64,000 nt of DNA from positions 1 to 64,000 of the forward strand of contig CANFRC010000013.1 in assembly GCA_947449315.1 (NCBI GenBank). The letters are read 5' to 3'. Shown here piece by piece: positions 18,484-26,550 of this stretch. Position 1 is the stretch's first letter; the number at the start of each line of letters is the position of its first letter. Origin of the DNA: Bacteroidota bacterium. Its GTDB lineage: Bacteria; Bacteroidota; Bacteroidia; 2-12-FULL-35-15. The notes under the pieces are model-generated. The model was not told where the DNA came from. It saw only the letters and a list, made by a program, of their open reading frames with translations, and searched no databases. The position numbers were made by a program, and so were the translations under genes.

Positions 18484-19380
18484 ATGTTTTTTAAAAATAA
18501 AAATCTTCTATTACTTCATTTTATTGTTTTCATTTGGGGCTGGTCACCAATACTTGGCAAGCTGATCAACATAGAAGGCATTATTGCATATCAATTGGTT
18601 TGGTTCAGGATGTTGTTAACGGTTGTAACAGTTGCAATTTATTTGATCATCACCAAGCAGAACATAAAACTTCCTAGAAAAGATATTTTACAATTAGTTG
18701 GAATAGGCGCTATCATTGCATTTCATTGGTTTTGCTTTTATAATGCTATTAATGTTTCTAACGTGTCTGTTACATTAGTGGCGTTTGCTACCGGTACACT
18801 TTTTACTTCCATCATCGAACCTCTTTTTTATAAAAGAAAATTTATCCGATATGAAATTATTTTCGGTATGGTCATAATTGGTGCAATTGCCATGATATTT
18901 AAAGTAGAGACACGTTATACACTTGGGATCATCTTTGGAATGCTGGCAGCACTCACGTCCTCTTTCTTCACTGTTTTCAATGGGCTTTTAGTCAGACGGA
19001 TTCCATCTTCACTTATTGCAATCTATGAATTGTCTGGTGGGTTTCTTGTGTTGACGGCCTATTTGTTTTTCAAAGGTGAGTTTACACCAATTTTTTTTAC
19101 ACTATCAACCAAAGGGTTCGCTTGGCTTGCAATTCTTTCTGTTGTAGGAACTGCCTATCCATTTATTGCGAGCGTGAATCTTATGAAAAAAATTAGTCCG
19201 TATACAGTAACGCTCACTGTTAATTTAGAAACAATATATGGAATTATTATTGCTTTTATTCTTTGGAAAAAAGAGGAAGCCATGACTCCCGGTTTTTATA
19301 TAGGGACACTTATTATTCTTGCCACCATTTTTGGAAATAGTTTGTTAAAGCAATACATGAAAAAGACGCTAGATATTTAA
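18484..19380 (+). CDS. EamA/DMT-family transporter
   Basis: A 298-residue inner-membrane protein with about ten TM helices arranged as two EamA repeats (first half HFIVFIWGWSPILGK..., second half FGMLAALTSSFFTVFNGLLVRR...). Members of the drug/metabolite transporter superfamily export or import small metabolites. The substrate cannot be told from sequence. It lies 32 bp after sufD without an obvious promoter and ends at a long bidirectional terminator, so it may be the last gene of the suf transcript. Confidence 0.9.
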   Translation: MFFKNKNLLLLHFIVFIWGWSPILGKLINIEGIIAYQLVWFRMLLTVVTVAIYLIITKQNIKLPRKDILQLVGIGAIIAFHWFCFYNAINVSNVSVTLVAFATGTLFTSIIEPLFYKRKFIRYEIIFGMVIIGAIAMIFKVETRYTLGIIFGMLAALTSSFFTVFNGLLVRRIPSSLIAIYELSGGFLVLTAYLFFKGEFTPIFFTLSTKGFAWLAILSVVGTAYPFIASVNLMKKISPYTVTLTVNLETIYGIIIAFILWKKEEAMTPGFYIGTLIILATIFGNSLLKQYMKKTLDI

Positions 19381-19417
19381 AATTAAAATGGCAATCCTTA
19401 GATTGCCATTTTAATTT
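19380..19417. terminator. Bidirectional intrinsic terminator between EamA gene and PKD protein gene
   Basis: A perfect 17-bp stem (arm AATTAAAATGGCAATC) with loop CTTA has A-tracts on the left and T-tracts on the right. It sits between convergent stop codons and would terminate both. Confidence 0.9.
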
Positions 19418-19435
19418 ATAGGATCGAGAATAGGG

Positions 19436-20593
19436 TTATTTACTAATGACAAGCTTTTTAACTGAAACACTATTGCCTGCTTTTAAATGAAGCAAATACA
19501 TTCCATTTGCTACGCCATCTGAATTCCATGTTGTTGTGAACATTCCAGTTTGTTTGTTGCCGTTCTCAATTGACGCAATTTTATTCCCTAGTAGATCAAA
19601 AATAGCTAGTTCTACAAATGCATCTTTTTTAATGGAATAAGAAATTGTAGTCATATCACTCAATGGATTCGGATAATTTTCAAGTGATGAGATGGTCGAA
19701 ACGTCTTCTGTAACACCCAATGGCAATACATTAATTGTGAATGTGCTCGACATCATCAAGCCTGGTGTAATTGAATCACAGAAAGTATCAGTACATCCTG
19801 TTCCATCAGCAATTGTTAAACAAAGTACAACTGGTGTTGTTGATGCGTAGGTGTGTGAAGGATAAGCACCAGTGGATGTAGTTCCATCGCCGAAATCCCA
19901 AAGGTAGGTAAGTGCCGGTGCTAATGCAGAGGATGTGTTGTAAACAAAGTAATTGAAAAGGTTGGTAGAATCTTGAACAATTATGAAACTCGCGTTACAT
20001 GTTGCAGCTCCAGGAACAATAACCGAACTGCAATACGTATCCGTGCATGAAGTACTTGTATCTGAAATTGTTAAACAAACTGTATAGGTCCCCGGACTGG
20101 TATATAAATGGGTTTCGTTGCCAACCGTAGATGAGGTGCTGCCATCACCAAAATCCCAAGAATAGTTATATGTTCCAGTTCCTGTTGAGTAATCATAAAA
20201 TTGCGTGAAGGAGGAGGAGTCATTAGAAACAAAGTATGCATTGCAGCTTGACGTTGGAGACAAGATGGTGATTGAATCACAAAAAGTAGAAGTACAAGAT
20301 GAAATAAAACTGCTTACGGTCAGACACACATAATAGGTACCTGGAGAGGAATATAAATGGGTGATATCACCAACACTTGTCCCCGATGTTCCATCACCAA
20401 AAGTCCATGTACTTGTTAAGCTTGTTCCAATGGATGTATTCGTGAAATAACCATATCCCGCCGAGTCGAAAGGCATAAATGATGCAGTGCATTGTGCTTT
20501 TGATGAGAAGCTGATGCAAAGGAATACCCCCGAAAATAAAACCTTAATTATTTTTGAATTGAGTTGATTTTGAAAATTTTTAAATTGTTTCAT
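19436..20593 (-). CDS. Secreted three-PKD-domain protein with T9SS type A sorting domain
   Basis: 385 residues. The signal peptide region ends at KAQC (about residue 34). Three PKD-like modules of about 85 residues follow, each with (T/D)FGDG(T/S) and a closing S/A-C-T-D/S-T-F/Y-C pattern, suggesting disulfides. The last part (ENYPNPLSDMTTISYSI ... GVANGMYLLHLKAG ... KKLVISK) is a type A T9SS C-terminal domain. It is exported and probably anchored on the cell surface. It has no enzymatic domain, so a structural or adhesive role is likely but unproven. It is monocistronic and divergent from ispG. Confidence 0.9.
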   Translation of the reverse strand: MKQFKNFQNQLNSKIIKVLFSGVFLCISFSSKAQCTASFMPFDSAGYGYFTNTSIGTSLTSTWTFGDGTSGTSVGDITHLYSSPGTYYVCLTVSSFISSCTSTFCDSITILSPTSSCNAYFVSNDSSSFTQFYDYSTGTGTYNYSWDFGDGSTSSTVGNETHLYTSPGTYTVCLTISDTSTSCTDTYCSSVIVPGAATCNASFIIVQDSTNLFNYFVYNTSSALAPALTYLWDFGDGTTSTGAYPSHTYASTTPVVLCLTIADGTGCTDTFCDSITPGLMMSSTFTINVLPLGVTEDVSTISSLENYPNPLSDMTTISYSIKKDAFVELAIFDLLGNKIASIENGNKQTGMFTTTWNSDGVANGMYLLHLKAGNSVSVKKLVISK

Positions 20594-20784
20594 TTTTATA
20601 AGGAGTTAGTTGTGTTTGTTTTTCTATGAATTTTTTTGTTCTTCGAAAAAAAAGGTTGACATAAACTTCTGTCGAATGTTTACAACTCTTTTTTCAATAC
20701 GATAAAAATAATTCATTTTTTTGATTTAACCTCTTAATTGTTATTTGGTGATTAAAAAAAAGTGGCAAGATATCTCAATTATCT

Positions 20785-20792
20785 TAAATTTG
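20785..20792 (+). promoter_or_regulatory. -7 box TAAATTTG for ispG
   Basis: An exact TAnnTTTG match ending 18 nt before the ispG ATG. No convincing -33 TTTG is seen at the usual spacing. Confidence 0.5.
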
Positions 20793-20810
20793 TGAAACAA
20801 TAATAGCTCT

Positions 20811-22748
20811 ATGAATACAAAACTTTATTGCAATAGCCTTACACAATTTTCCCGATATAAAACACGAGTTGTTACCATTGGTGATGTGCCATTGGGAGGC
20901 GACCATCCCATTCGTATTCAATCGATGACCACAACAGATACAATGAATACCATTGCTACTGTTGAACAATGTATTCGGATGATAGATGCGGGTTGTGAAT
21001 ATGTTCGTATCACTGCACCAAGTATTAAGGAGGCGCAGAATTTGGAAATTATTAAAAAGGAGTTGAAGGCGAGAGGCTATACGACTCCATTGATTGCAGA
21101 TATTCATTTTACTCCTAACGCGGCTGAATTAGCGGCTCGTATAGTTGAAAAGGTTCGTGTGAATCCAGGCAATTACGCGGATAAGAAAAAGTTTGAGTCC
21201 ATAGAATACACAGATGCTACTTATATTTCAGAATTGGATAGAATAAGAGAACGTTTTACACCGCTAGTTAAGATTTGCAAGGAATATGGAACAGCTATGC
21301 GTATTGGAACGAATCACGGTTCATTAAGCGATCGTATATTGAGCCGTTATGGCGATACGCCACTGGGAATGGTTGAAAGCGCCTTAGAATTTTTGCGTAT
21401 CTGCGAAGACAATAATTATTACAATATTGTTCTTTCCATGAAAGCGAGTAATCCGCAAGTAATGGTTCAGGCATATCGTTTACTGATAAAAACGATGCAA
21501 GAAAACAATATGAATTATCCCTTGCATTTAGGTGTAACAGAAGCAGGTGAGGGGGAAGATGGACGCATTAAATCAGCAATTGGTATTGGAGCATTGTTAG
21601 AAGATGGTATTGGGGATACTGTGCGTGTATCGTTAACAGAGGATCCTGAATTTGAAATTCCTGTTGCGAAAAATCTCGTGGAAAGATATTCCAATCGAAA
21701 AAATCATCCATCGATCCAAGAAATAAAAAATGAGTTGCCCTATTCACCTTATGACTTTAAAAAACGCATTTCAAATGAAGTAATTAATATTGGAGGGCAC
21801 AATGTCCCTCGTGTTATTGCTGATTTTATTGGAAAACAAACAATAAATCCAGCTTCATTTTTTGCTACAGGTAATAATTATTCTGTGCCATTAGATAAAT
21901 GGAATTTAACCGACCAAGCTTGCGATTATGTTTTTGTGGGCGATAATAAAGTTGATTTTCAAACTCCCGGAACATTGGGTTTGATCTACAATGCAGCAAC
22001 TTGGTGGGAATTAAAAAACAAAACTCGATGTTATCCTTTCTTCACCTGGAATGAATTTTTAAAGTGCGAAAAAAAATCTGAAATTTTAAATTTTGTTTCT
22101 GTTACGATCGACGATGTTTTAAATTTTTCTAATCTTTCACTATCGGAATCTTCTGATCCGATAGTTTTGGTTTTTCAAACTTCCAATTTGCATGGGATGG
22201 CTGAGCAACGCAGAATGTTTATTGAGTTGATGCAAAAGAATAGCAGGTTGCCCGTTATCATCAAAAGGAATTACGAAAATTTATCGGAAGAGCAATTTCA
22301 GTTGCATGTATCAACAGATCTGGGTGCATTATTTTTAGATGGCATGGGAGATGGTGTTTGGATCAATCAGGTCAATTGTTCTTCCCCTAAGAATGTAAAT
22401 TCAACAGCATTTGGAATCCTTCAGGCGACACGAACCCGCATTTCAAAAACAGAATATATTTCTTGTCCATCGTGTGGTCGAACCTTGTTCGATCTTCAGG
22501 AAACTACGGCTAAAATTCGCAATCGAACCGATCATTTAAAAGGGGTAAAAATTGGAATTATGGGTTGTATTGTAAATGGACCTGGTGAAATGGCTGATGC
22601 CGATTATGGATATGTGGGAACCGGTATTGATAAGATCACGTTGTACAAAGGAAGAGAAGTGGTAGAACGGAATGTGAACTCCGAAAAAGCGGTAGATGCC
22701 CTTGTGGATCTTATTAAGAAACATGGCGACTGGGTGGAGAAAGTATAA
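20811..22748 (+). CDS. ispG: (E)-4-hydroxy-3-methylbut-2-enyl-diphosphate synthase, large three-domain form
   Basis: IspG (GcpE) reductively converts MEcPP to HMBPP in the MEP isoprenoid pathway using a [4Fe-4S] cluster. At 645 residues this is the long form with an extra central domain, as in plants, Chlamydia and Bacteroidota, compared with about 370 in E. coli. The N-terminal TIM barrel contains IRIQSMTTTDT, RITAPSIKEAQN, LIADIHF and HLGVTEAGEGEDGR. The C-terminal cluster domain has ISCPSCGRTLFDLQ and GCIVNGPGEMADADYGYVG, giving the three cluster cysteines and the catalytic Glu. It presumably needs the SUF/Nfu proteins encoded elsewhere in this window. Confidence 0.97.
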   Translation: MNTKLYCNSLTQFSRYKTRVVTIGDVPLGGDHPIRIQSMTTTDTMNTIATVEQCIRMIDAGCEYVRITAPSIKEAQNLEIIKKELKARGYTTPLIADIHFTPNAAELAARIVEKVRVNPGNYADKKKFESIEYTDATYISELDRIRERFTPLVKICKEYGTAMRIGTNHGSLSDRILSRYGDTPLGMVESALEFLRICEDNNYYNIVLSMKASNPQVMVQAYRLLIKTMQENNMNYPLHLGVTEAGEGEDGRIKSAIGIGALLEDGIGDTVRVSLTEDPEFEIPVAKNLVERYSNRKNHPSIQEIKNELPYSPYDFKKRISNEVINIGGHNVPRVIADFIGKQTINPASFFATGNNYSVPLDKWNLTDQACDYVFVGDNKVDFQTPGTLGLIYNAATWWELKNKTRCYPFFTWNEFLKCEKKSEILNFVSVTIDDVLNFSNLSLSESSDPIVLVFQTSNLHGMAEQRRMFIELMQKNSRLPVIIKRNYENLSEEQFQLHVSTDLGALFLDGMGDGVWINQVNCSSPKNVNSTAFGILQATRTRISKTEYISCPSCGRTLFDLQETTAKIRNRTDHLKGVKIGIMGCIVNGPGEMADADYGYVGTGIDKITLYKGREVVERNVNSEKAVDALVDLIKKHGDWVEKV

Positions 22749-22769
22749 AATACTATTGTAATTTTTCTT

Positions 22770-22777
22770 AAATTTGT
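22770..22777 (+). promoter_or_regulatory. -7 box TAAATTTG for the 297-aa secreted protein
   Basis: TAAATTTG lies about 21 nt before the ATG at 22799 and is the same octamer as upstream of ispG. The -33 element is weak. Confidence 0.45.
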
Positions 22778-22798
22778 TTAAATATAAAATTAATACCC

Positions 22799-23692
22799 AT
22801 GAAAAAAATCTTTACATTAATTGCATTTTTCAATTTGTCCGCTGTAGGCATGTTTGCTCAGGCAACACCAAATAACGGATTTGAAACATGGACACACAGT
22901 ACGTTCCCAGTTTATGATACTCCTAATAGTTGGGATAATTTGAACGCTTCAACAGGAGCCCTTGGTGTTATTACCTGCATTAAGGCCACTGCTGCCGATG
23001 TTCATTCAGGTGCAGCTGCCATAAAGCTTATTACAAAAACTGTTTTGACACAAACAGCCAATGGGATAGCAACTACTGGTACTATCAATACCACTACACA
23101 AACAATCGGAGGTGGAATTTCTTATACCTTGAGCCCTGATAGTATTGTTGGTTTTTACAAATATACTTCTGTTTCTGGAGATAATGGATTTGCAGAAATT
23201 CAATTGTTGGGAGCCGGTGGTGATACTGATACGATTGGGTATGTTCGTTTTGTTACTCCTTCTTCGACAGTAGGAACTTACACCCGTTTCTCAAAGGCAA
23301 TTGTATATCGCTCAGCTAATCCAGTTGTGAAATCAATATGGATACTTTCTTCAAGTAAAGACGCTACAACACATTTTGTTGGCAGTACTGCTTTTTTTGA
23401 CGATATTAATCTTGTTTTTGCATCTGCTACGGGGATTGCTAATCCATCCAACCTTGAATTAACAGTTGGACCAAATCCGGCTACCGATCACTTGATAATA
23501 AATAATACATTGATTAACCGCGGAACATTTGTTTTGTTCGATGTTACTGGTCGTATTGTATCAGAGAGAAAATTTGAGGGAATATCAAATGTTATAGACT
23601 TGTCGGAATTACCATTAGGATTATACTTGTACTCAATAACTGATGAAAAAAATACAGTAATAAAAACGGATAAAATCGTCATAAAAAAATAA
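22799..23692 (+). CDS. Secreted protein with T9SS type A sorting domain
   Basis: 297 residues. The signal peptide MKKIFTLIAFFNLSAVGMFAQ is followed by a beta-rich domain starting NNGFETWTHSTFPVYDTPNSW, resembling the carbohydrate-binding/PCMD-like jelly-roll modules common in Bacteroidota (NGFE.W...P..W opening). A type A CTD starts at about residue 220 (VGPNPATDHLIINN ... LPLGLYLYSITDEKN ... KIVIKK). It was probably exported by T9SS and surface-attached. No catalytic residues are evident. It is followed by an intrinsic terminator, so it is a single-gene transcript. Confidence 0.88.
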   Translation: MKKIFTLIAFFNLSAVGMFAQATPNNGFETWTHSTFPVYDTPNSWDNLNASTGALGVITCIKATAADVHSGAAAIKLITKTVLTQTANGIATTGTINTTTQTIGGGISYTLSPDSIVGFYKYTSVSGDNGFAEIQLLGAGGDTDTIGYVRFVTPSSTVGTYTRFSKAIVYRSANPVVKSIWILSSSKDATTHFVGSTAFFDDINLVFASATGIANPSNLELTVGPNPATDHLIINNTLINRGTFVLFDVTGRIVSERKFEGISNVIDLSELPLGLYLYSITDEKNTVIKTDKIVIKK

Positions 23693-23708
23693 AATTAAAC
23701 GTATTCAG

Positions 23709-23750
23709 AAACTGTTCTTTTAACTTTTTTGTTAAGGAACAGTTTTTTTT
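23709..23750 (+). terminator. Intrinsic terminator after the 297-aa T9SS protein gene
   Basis: The bulged stem AAACTGTTC..TTAAC / GTTAA.GAACAGTTT is followed by a run of Ts. The TTG start assigned by the ORF track to the next gene lies at the end of this T-run, which argues against that start. Confidence 0.8.
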
Positions 23751-23781
23751 GTACAATTTCTTTATCTTAAATAACATACAA

Positions 23782-26169
23782 TTGAGAAAAATTACATTTC
23801 AGATTTTTATTTTTTTATTCCTTTCTTCCCAACTCTATTCCCAAAAGTACGGTATACTTAAAGGTGTTGTGATGGATGCTGCAACGAAGGAAGGGATTAT
23901 AGGAGCAACCATTTATGATGCAAGTGATATTTCACGCGGTGTTGTGAGTGATGTTAACGGGAATTATGAATTGAGATTGAATCTTGGAAGACACAAAATG
24001 ATCTGCTCTTATATAAGTATGAAATCAGATACGTTTTCTGTGATCATTGATTCAATGAAAATATCCGTTTATAATGTCCTTTTAAAATCTACAGCAACGC
24101 AGTTGCAAACAATGGTCGTGTCTGCAGGAAGGTATGAGCAAAGGGCAGAAGAGATCACGGTTTCCATGGAGATTTTGAAGCCATCTCTTATTGAAAATAA
24201 AAACTCTGCGAATATAAAAGGCGCCCTTGAGCAGGTTCCGGGATTGAATATACTGGATGGTGAACCCCAAATTCGAGGAGGTAGTGGGTTTAGCTTTGGT
24301 GTTGGTAGCCGTGTGGCTATATTGATTGATGGATTGCCCGCTTTGGCAGGTGATGCAGGTCGGCCAGAATGGAATTTTATTCCAGTTGAAAATGTCGAAC
24401 AGGTGGAGATCATTAAAGGAGCCTCATCTGTTACTTATGGCTCATCTGCTTTAAGTGGAAGTATTAATATTCGTACCGCTTATGCAAAAGACAAACCGAT
24501 CACAAAGGTGAATGTTTCATCAGGAATTTACGATTCACCTTCTATTGATAGTGCTAAATGGTGGAAAGGAACTGCAAATTTTTCTAATGTAAATTTTGTT
24601 CATGCTGAAAAATTCGGGCAGTTTGATCTTGTAGTTGGCGGAATGGGAATCTATGATCACGGATATATTGGACCGCCATCCTATCATGCTAATTTGGGTT
24701 CTGGTAATGATACGATATCAGAAAAGCAAGTTGGAGAGAGGACGGGACGATTTAATTTTAATATGCGCTATCGTCCCAAAAAATATACTCGGATTGATTT
24801 TGGTCTCAATGGTAATATTATGAGATCGACAAATAATTTTTCATTAGTTTGGGATAATGATAGCAGTGGAATATATCGCGCCTTTCCAAAAACAATGACT
24901 CTTCAAGATCAAACAATCCTTTATGTTGACCCCTTCATTAATTTCCTTTCCAAAGGTGGACTCAAACATAGTTTAAGAACTCGGTATTTTTATACTAAGA
25001 ATGCACTTACAAATAATCAGTCAAATGAAACTAACGTTGTTTACAGTGAATACCAATTTACAAAGCAGTTAGATTTGTTAGAAGGGTTGAATATTACTGG
25101 TGGAATAATAATGAATCAGACGTATTCTCATGCCGACCTTTATAATAATGGCATTTCACCTGATAACCATCTTCAAAATTTTGCTGCATACACACAGCTG
25201 GATAAGAAGTTATGGAAAGCATTGAATGCATCTCTTGGATTCAGGGGCGAATATTTTAAAATGAACAATGAAGAAAATGTTGTAAAACCAATTTTTCGCT
25301 CGGGGCTGAATTTACAATTAGCAAAGGCAACTTACCTTCGTTATTCTTATGGACAGGGTTATCGTTTCCCAACAATCACAGAAAAATTTATAAAAACAAG
25401 AACAGGAGGATTGGATATTTTTCCTAATCCTCAATTGCAACCCGAGACAAGTTGGAATACTGAAGTTGGTTTAAAGCAAGGATTTAAAATAAATAACTTC
25501 TTTGGCTTTGTTGATTTTGCCGCATTTTGGCAGGAATATTCTAATACAATTGAATTCACATATGGATTTTGGGATAAAAACAAGGATATTTATGGCGATG
25601 ATAGTTTATCAGCAGGTTTTAAATTTGTTAATACCGGAGATACAAGGGTGCGAGGGCTTGAAGTTTCTATTGCAGGAGAAGGTAAAATTTCTAACAATTG
25701 GAAAGTAGATGTCTTATGTGGTTATACTTATGTATTTCCACAAGCAGTTTATCCGAATCGTGTATATGCACTAGATAGTACTCCCCAGGCTATGACCTAT
25801 AATTTTACAAGCACAGATACTACTGATAATATTTTGAAATACCGTTTTAAGCATATTGCTAAGGCTGATTTTCAGCTCTCTTATAAGATTTTTTCTTTAG
25901 GCGCCAGCTGGAGGTATTTTAGTCCGATGCAGAATATTGATAAAACATTTTACAGATTGGAAACAGTTCTGCATTCAGGCATAGAAGAATACAGAATCGA
26001 ACATAATTACGGTACCCACATATTTGATATGCGAATAGGAACGGAAGTAACAAAAAAAATAAAAGTAGCCTTTGTGGTGAATAATTTATTCAATAAAAGT
26101 TATTCTTTACGTCCACTGAAAATAGAGTCCCCGCGTACCTTTGCTTTACAGCTTTCTTTGAAGGTTTAA
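23782..26169 (+). CDS. TonB-dependent outer-membrane receptor with carboxypeptidase-D-like N-terminal domain
   Basis: The ORF is 806 codons from TTG 23749, but that codon sits in a terminator T-run. TTG 23782 directly precedes a good signal peptide (RKITFQIFIFLFLSSQLYSQ), giving about 795 residues. No ATG precedes the signal peptide. Next come a CarboxypepD_reg-like domain (YGILKGVVMDAATKEGIIGATI), a plug domain (LEQVPGLNILDGEPQIRGGSGF ... EIIKGASSVTYGSSALSGSINIRT), and a C-terminal 22-strand beta-barrel ending in an aromatic-rich strand (ESPRTFALQLSLKV). It imports a TonB-energised ligand. There is no SusD partner beside it, so a siderophore, cobalamin or other small ligand is possible but unproven. 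Confidence 0.9.
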   Translation: MRKITFQIFIFLFLSSQLYSQKYGILKGVVMDAATKEGIIGATIYDASDISRGVVSDVNGNYELRLNLGRHKMICSYISMKSDTFSVIIDSMKISVYNVLLKSTATQLQTMVVSAGRYEQRAEEITVSMEILKPSLIENKNSANIKGALEQVPGLNILDGEPQIRGGSGFSFGVGSRVAILIDGLPALAGDAGRPEWNFIPVENVEQVEIIKGASSVTYGSSALSGSINIRTAYAKDKPITKVNVSSGIYDSPSIDSAKWWKGTANFSNVNFVHAEKFGQFDLVVGGMGIYDHGYIGPPSYHANLGSGNDTISEKQVGERTGRFNFNMRYRPKKYTRIDFGLNGNIMRSTNNFSLVWDNDSSGIYRAFPKTMTLQDQTILYVDPFINFLSKGGLKHSLRTRYFYTKNALTNNQSNETNVVYSEYQFTKQLDLLEGLNITGGIIMNQTYSHADLYNNGISPDNHLQNFAAYTQLDKKLWKALNASLGFRGEYFKMNNEENVVKPIFRSGLNLQLAKATYLRYSYGQGYRFPTITEKFIKTRTGGLDIFPNPQLQPETSWNTEVGLKQGFKINNFFGFVDFAAFWQEYSNTIEFTYGFWDKNKDIYGDDSLSAGFKFVNTGDTRVRGLEVSIAGEGKISNNWKVDVLCGYTYVFPQAVYPNRVYALDSTPQAMTYNFTSTDTTDNILKYRFKHIAKADFQLSYKIFSLGASWRYFSPMQNIDKTFYRLETVLHSGIEEYRIEHNYGTHIFDMRIGTEVTKKIKVAFVVNNLFNKSYSLRPLKIESPRTFALQLSLKV

Positions 26170-26252
26170 AATCTAGCTTTCAAAAATTACTATAAATTAT
26201 TATTCTGTTCTTTATCTTTTAATTTCTATAGCAGATCTAAAAAATATAAATA

Positions 26253-26474
26253 ATGAAACCACTTCTTCATTTCCCACGATTGTCTCGATTAAGTTTAGCC
26301 CTGTTTTTAACGGTAGGGATAATTTTAGTTTCTGATACAGGCTGTAAACCAAAACCTGCTTGTGGAAGCAGACGCGACCACATAAAAAGAAAAAAGAAAG
26401 TGCATAAGATTGCTCCAAGTATGGGAATGAATAATAAGCGTGGATTGAAGGGTAATGAAATCACTTTTTCATAA
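26253..26474 (+). CDS. Small secreted basic/lipoprotein-like protein of unknown function
   Basis: A 73-residue ORF with a positively charged N-terminus, a hydrophobic segment (LSLALFLTVGIILVSDTG) ending at a Cys that could be lipidated (DTGC, a weak lipobox), a second Cys in PACGSRRDH, and then a highly basic tail (KRKKKVHKIAPSMG). It lies between the TonB receptor and an intrinsic terminator on the same strand. An opposite-strand ORF of 80 codons overlaps it but has no signal or family. I do not recognise the family; it resembles small Cys/Arg/Lys-rich lipoproteins seen in Bacteroidota. Confidence 0.6.
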   Translation: MKPLLHFPRLSRLSLALFLTVGIILVSDTGCKPKPACGSRRDHIKRKKKVHKIAPSMGMNNKRGLKGNEITFS

Positions 26475-26500
26475 TTGATTTTTTTCTTACTACAAATTAT

Positions 26501-26532
26501 AATCCCCAAACAGTTTTTTCTGTTTGGGGATT
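26501..26532. terminator. Bidirectional intrinsic terminator
   Basis: A 13-bp perfect stem (AATCCCCAAACAG / CTGTTTGGGGATT) with a T6 loop and T/A-rich flanks sits between the converging small lipoprotein-like gene and the OmpA-family gene. Confidence 0.88.
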
Positions 26533-26550
26533 TTAATTTACTTAGAAATT

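Noticed and set aside
26267-26509. 80-codon minus-strand ORF overlapping the small lipoprotein-like gene
   Set aside because: It has no signal peptide or family pattern and its start lies in the bidirectional terminator. The plus-strand ORF has better features.
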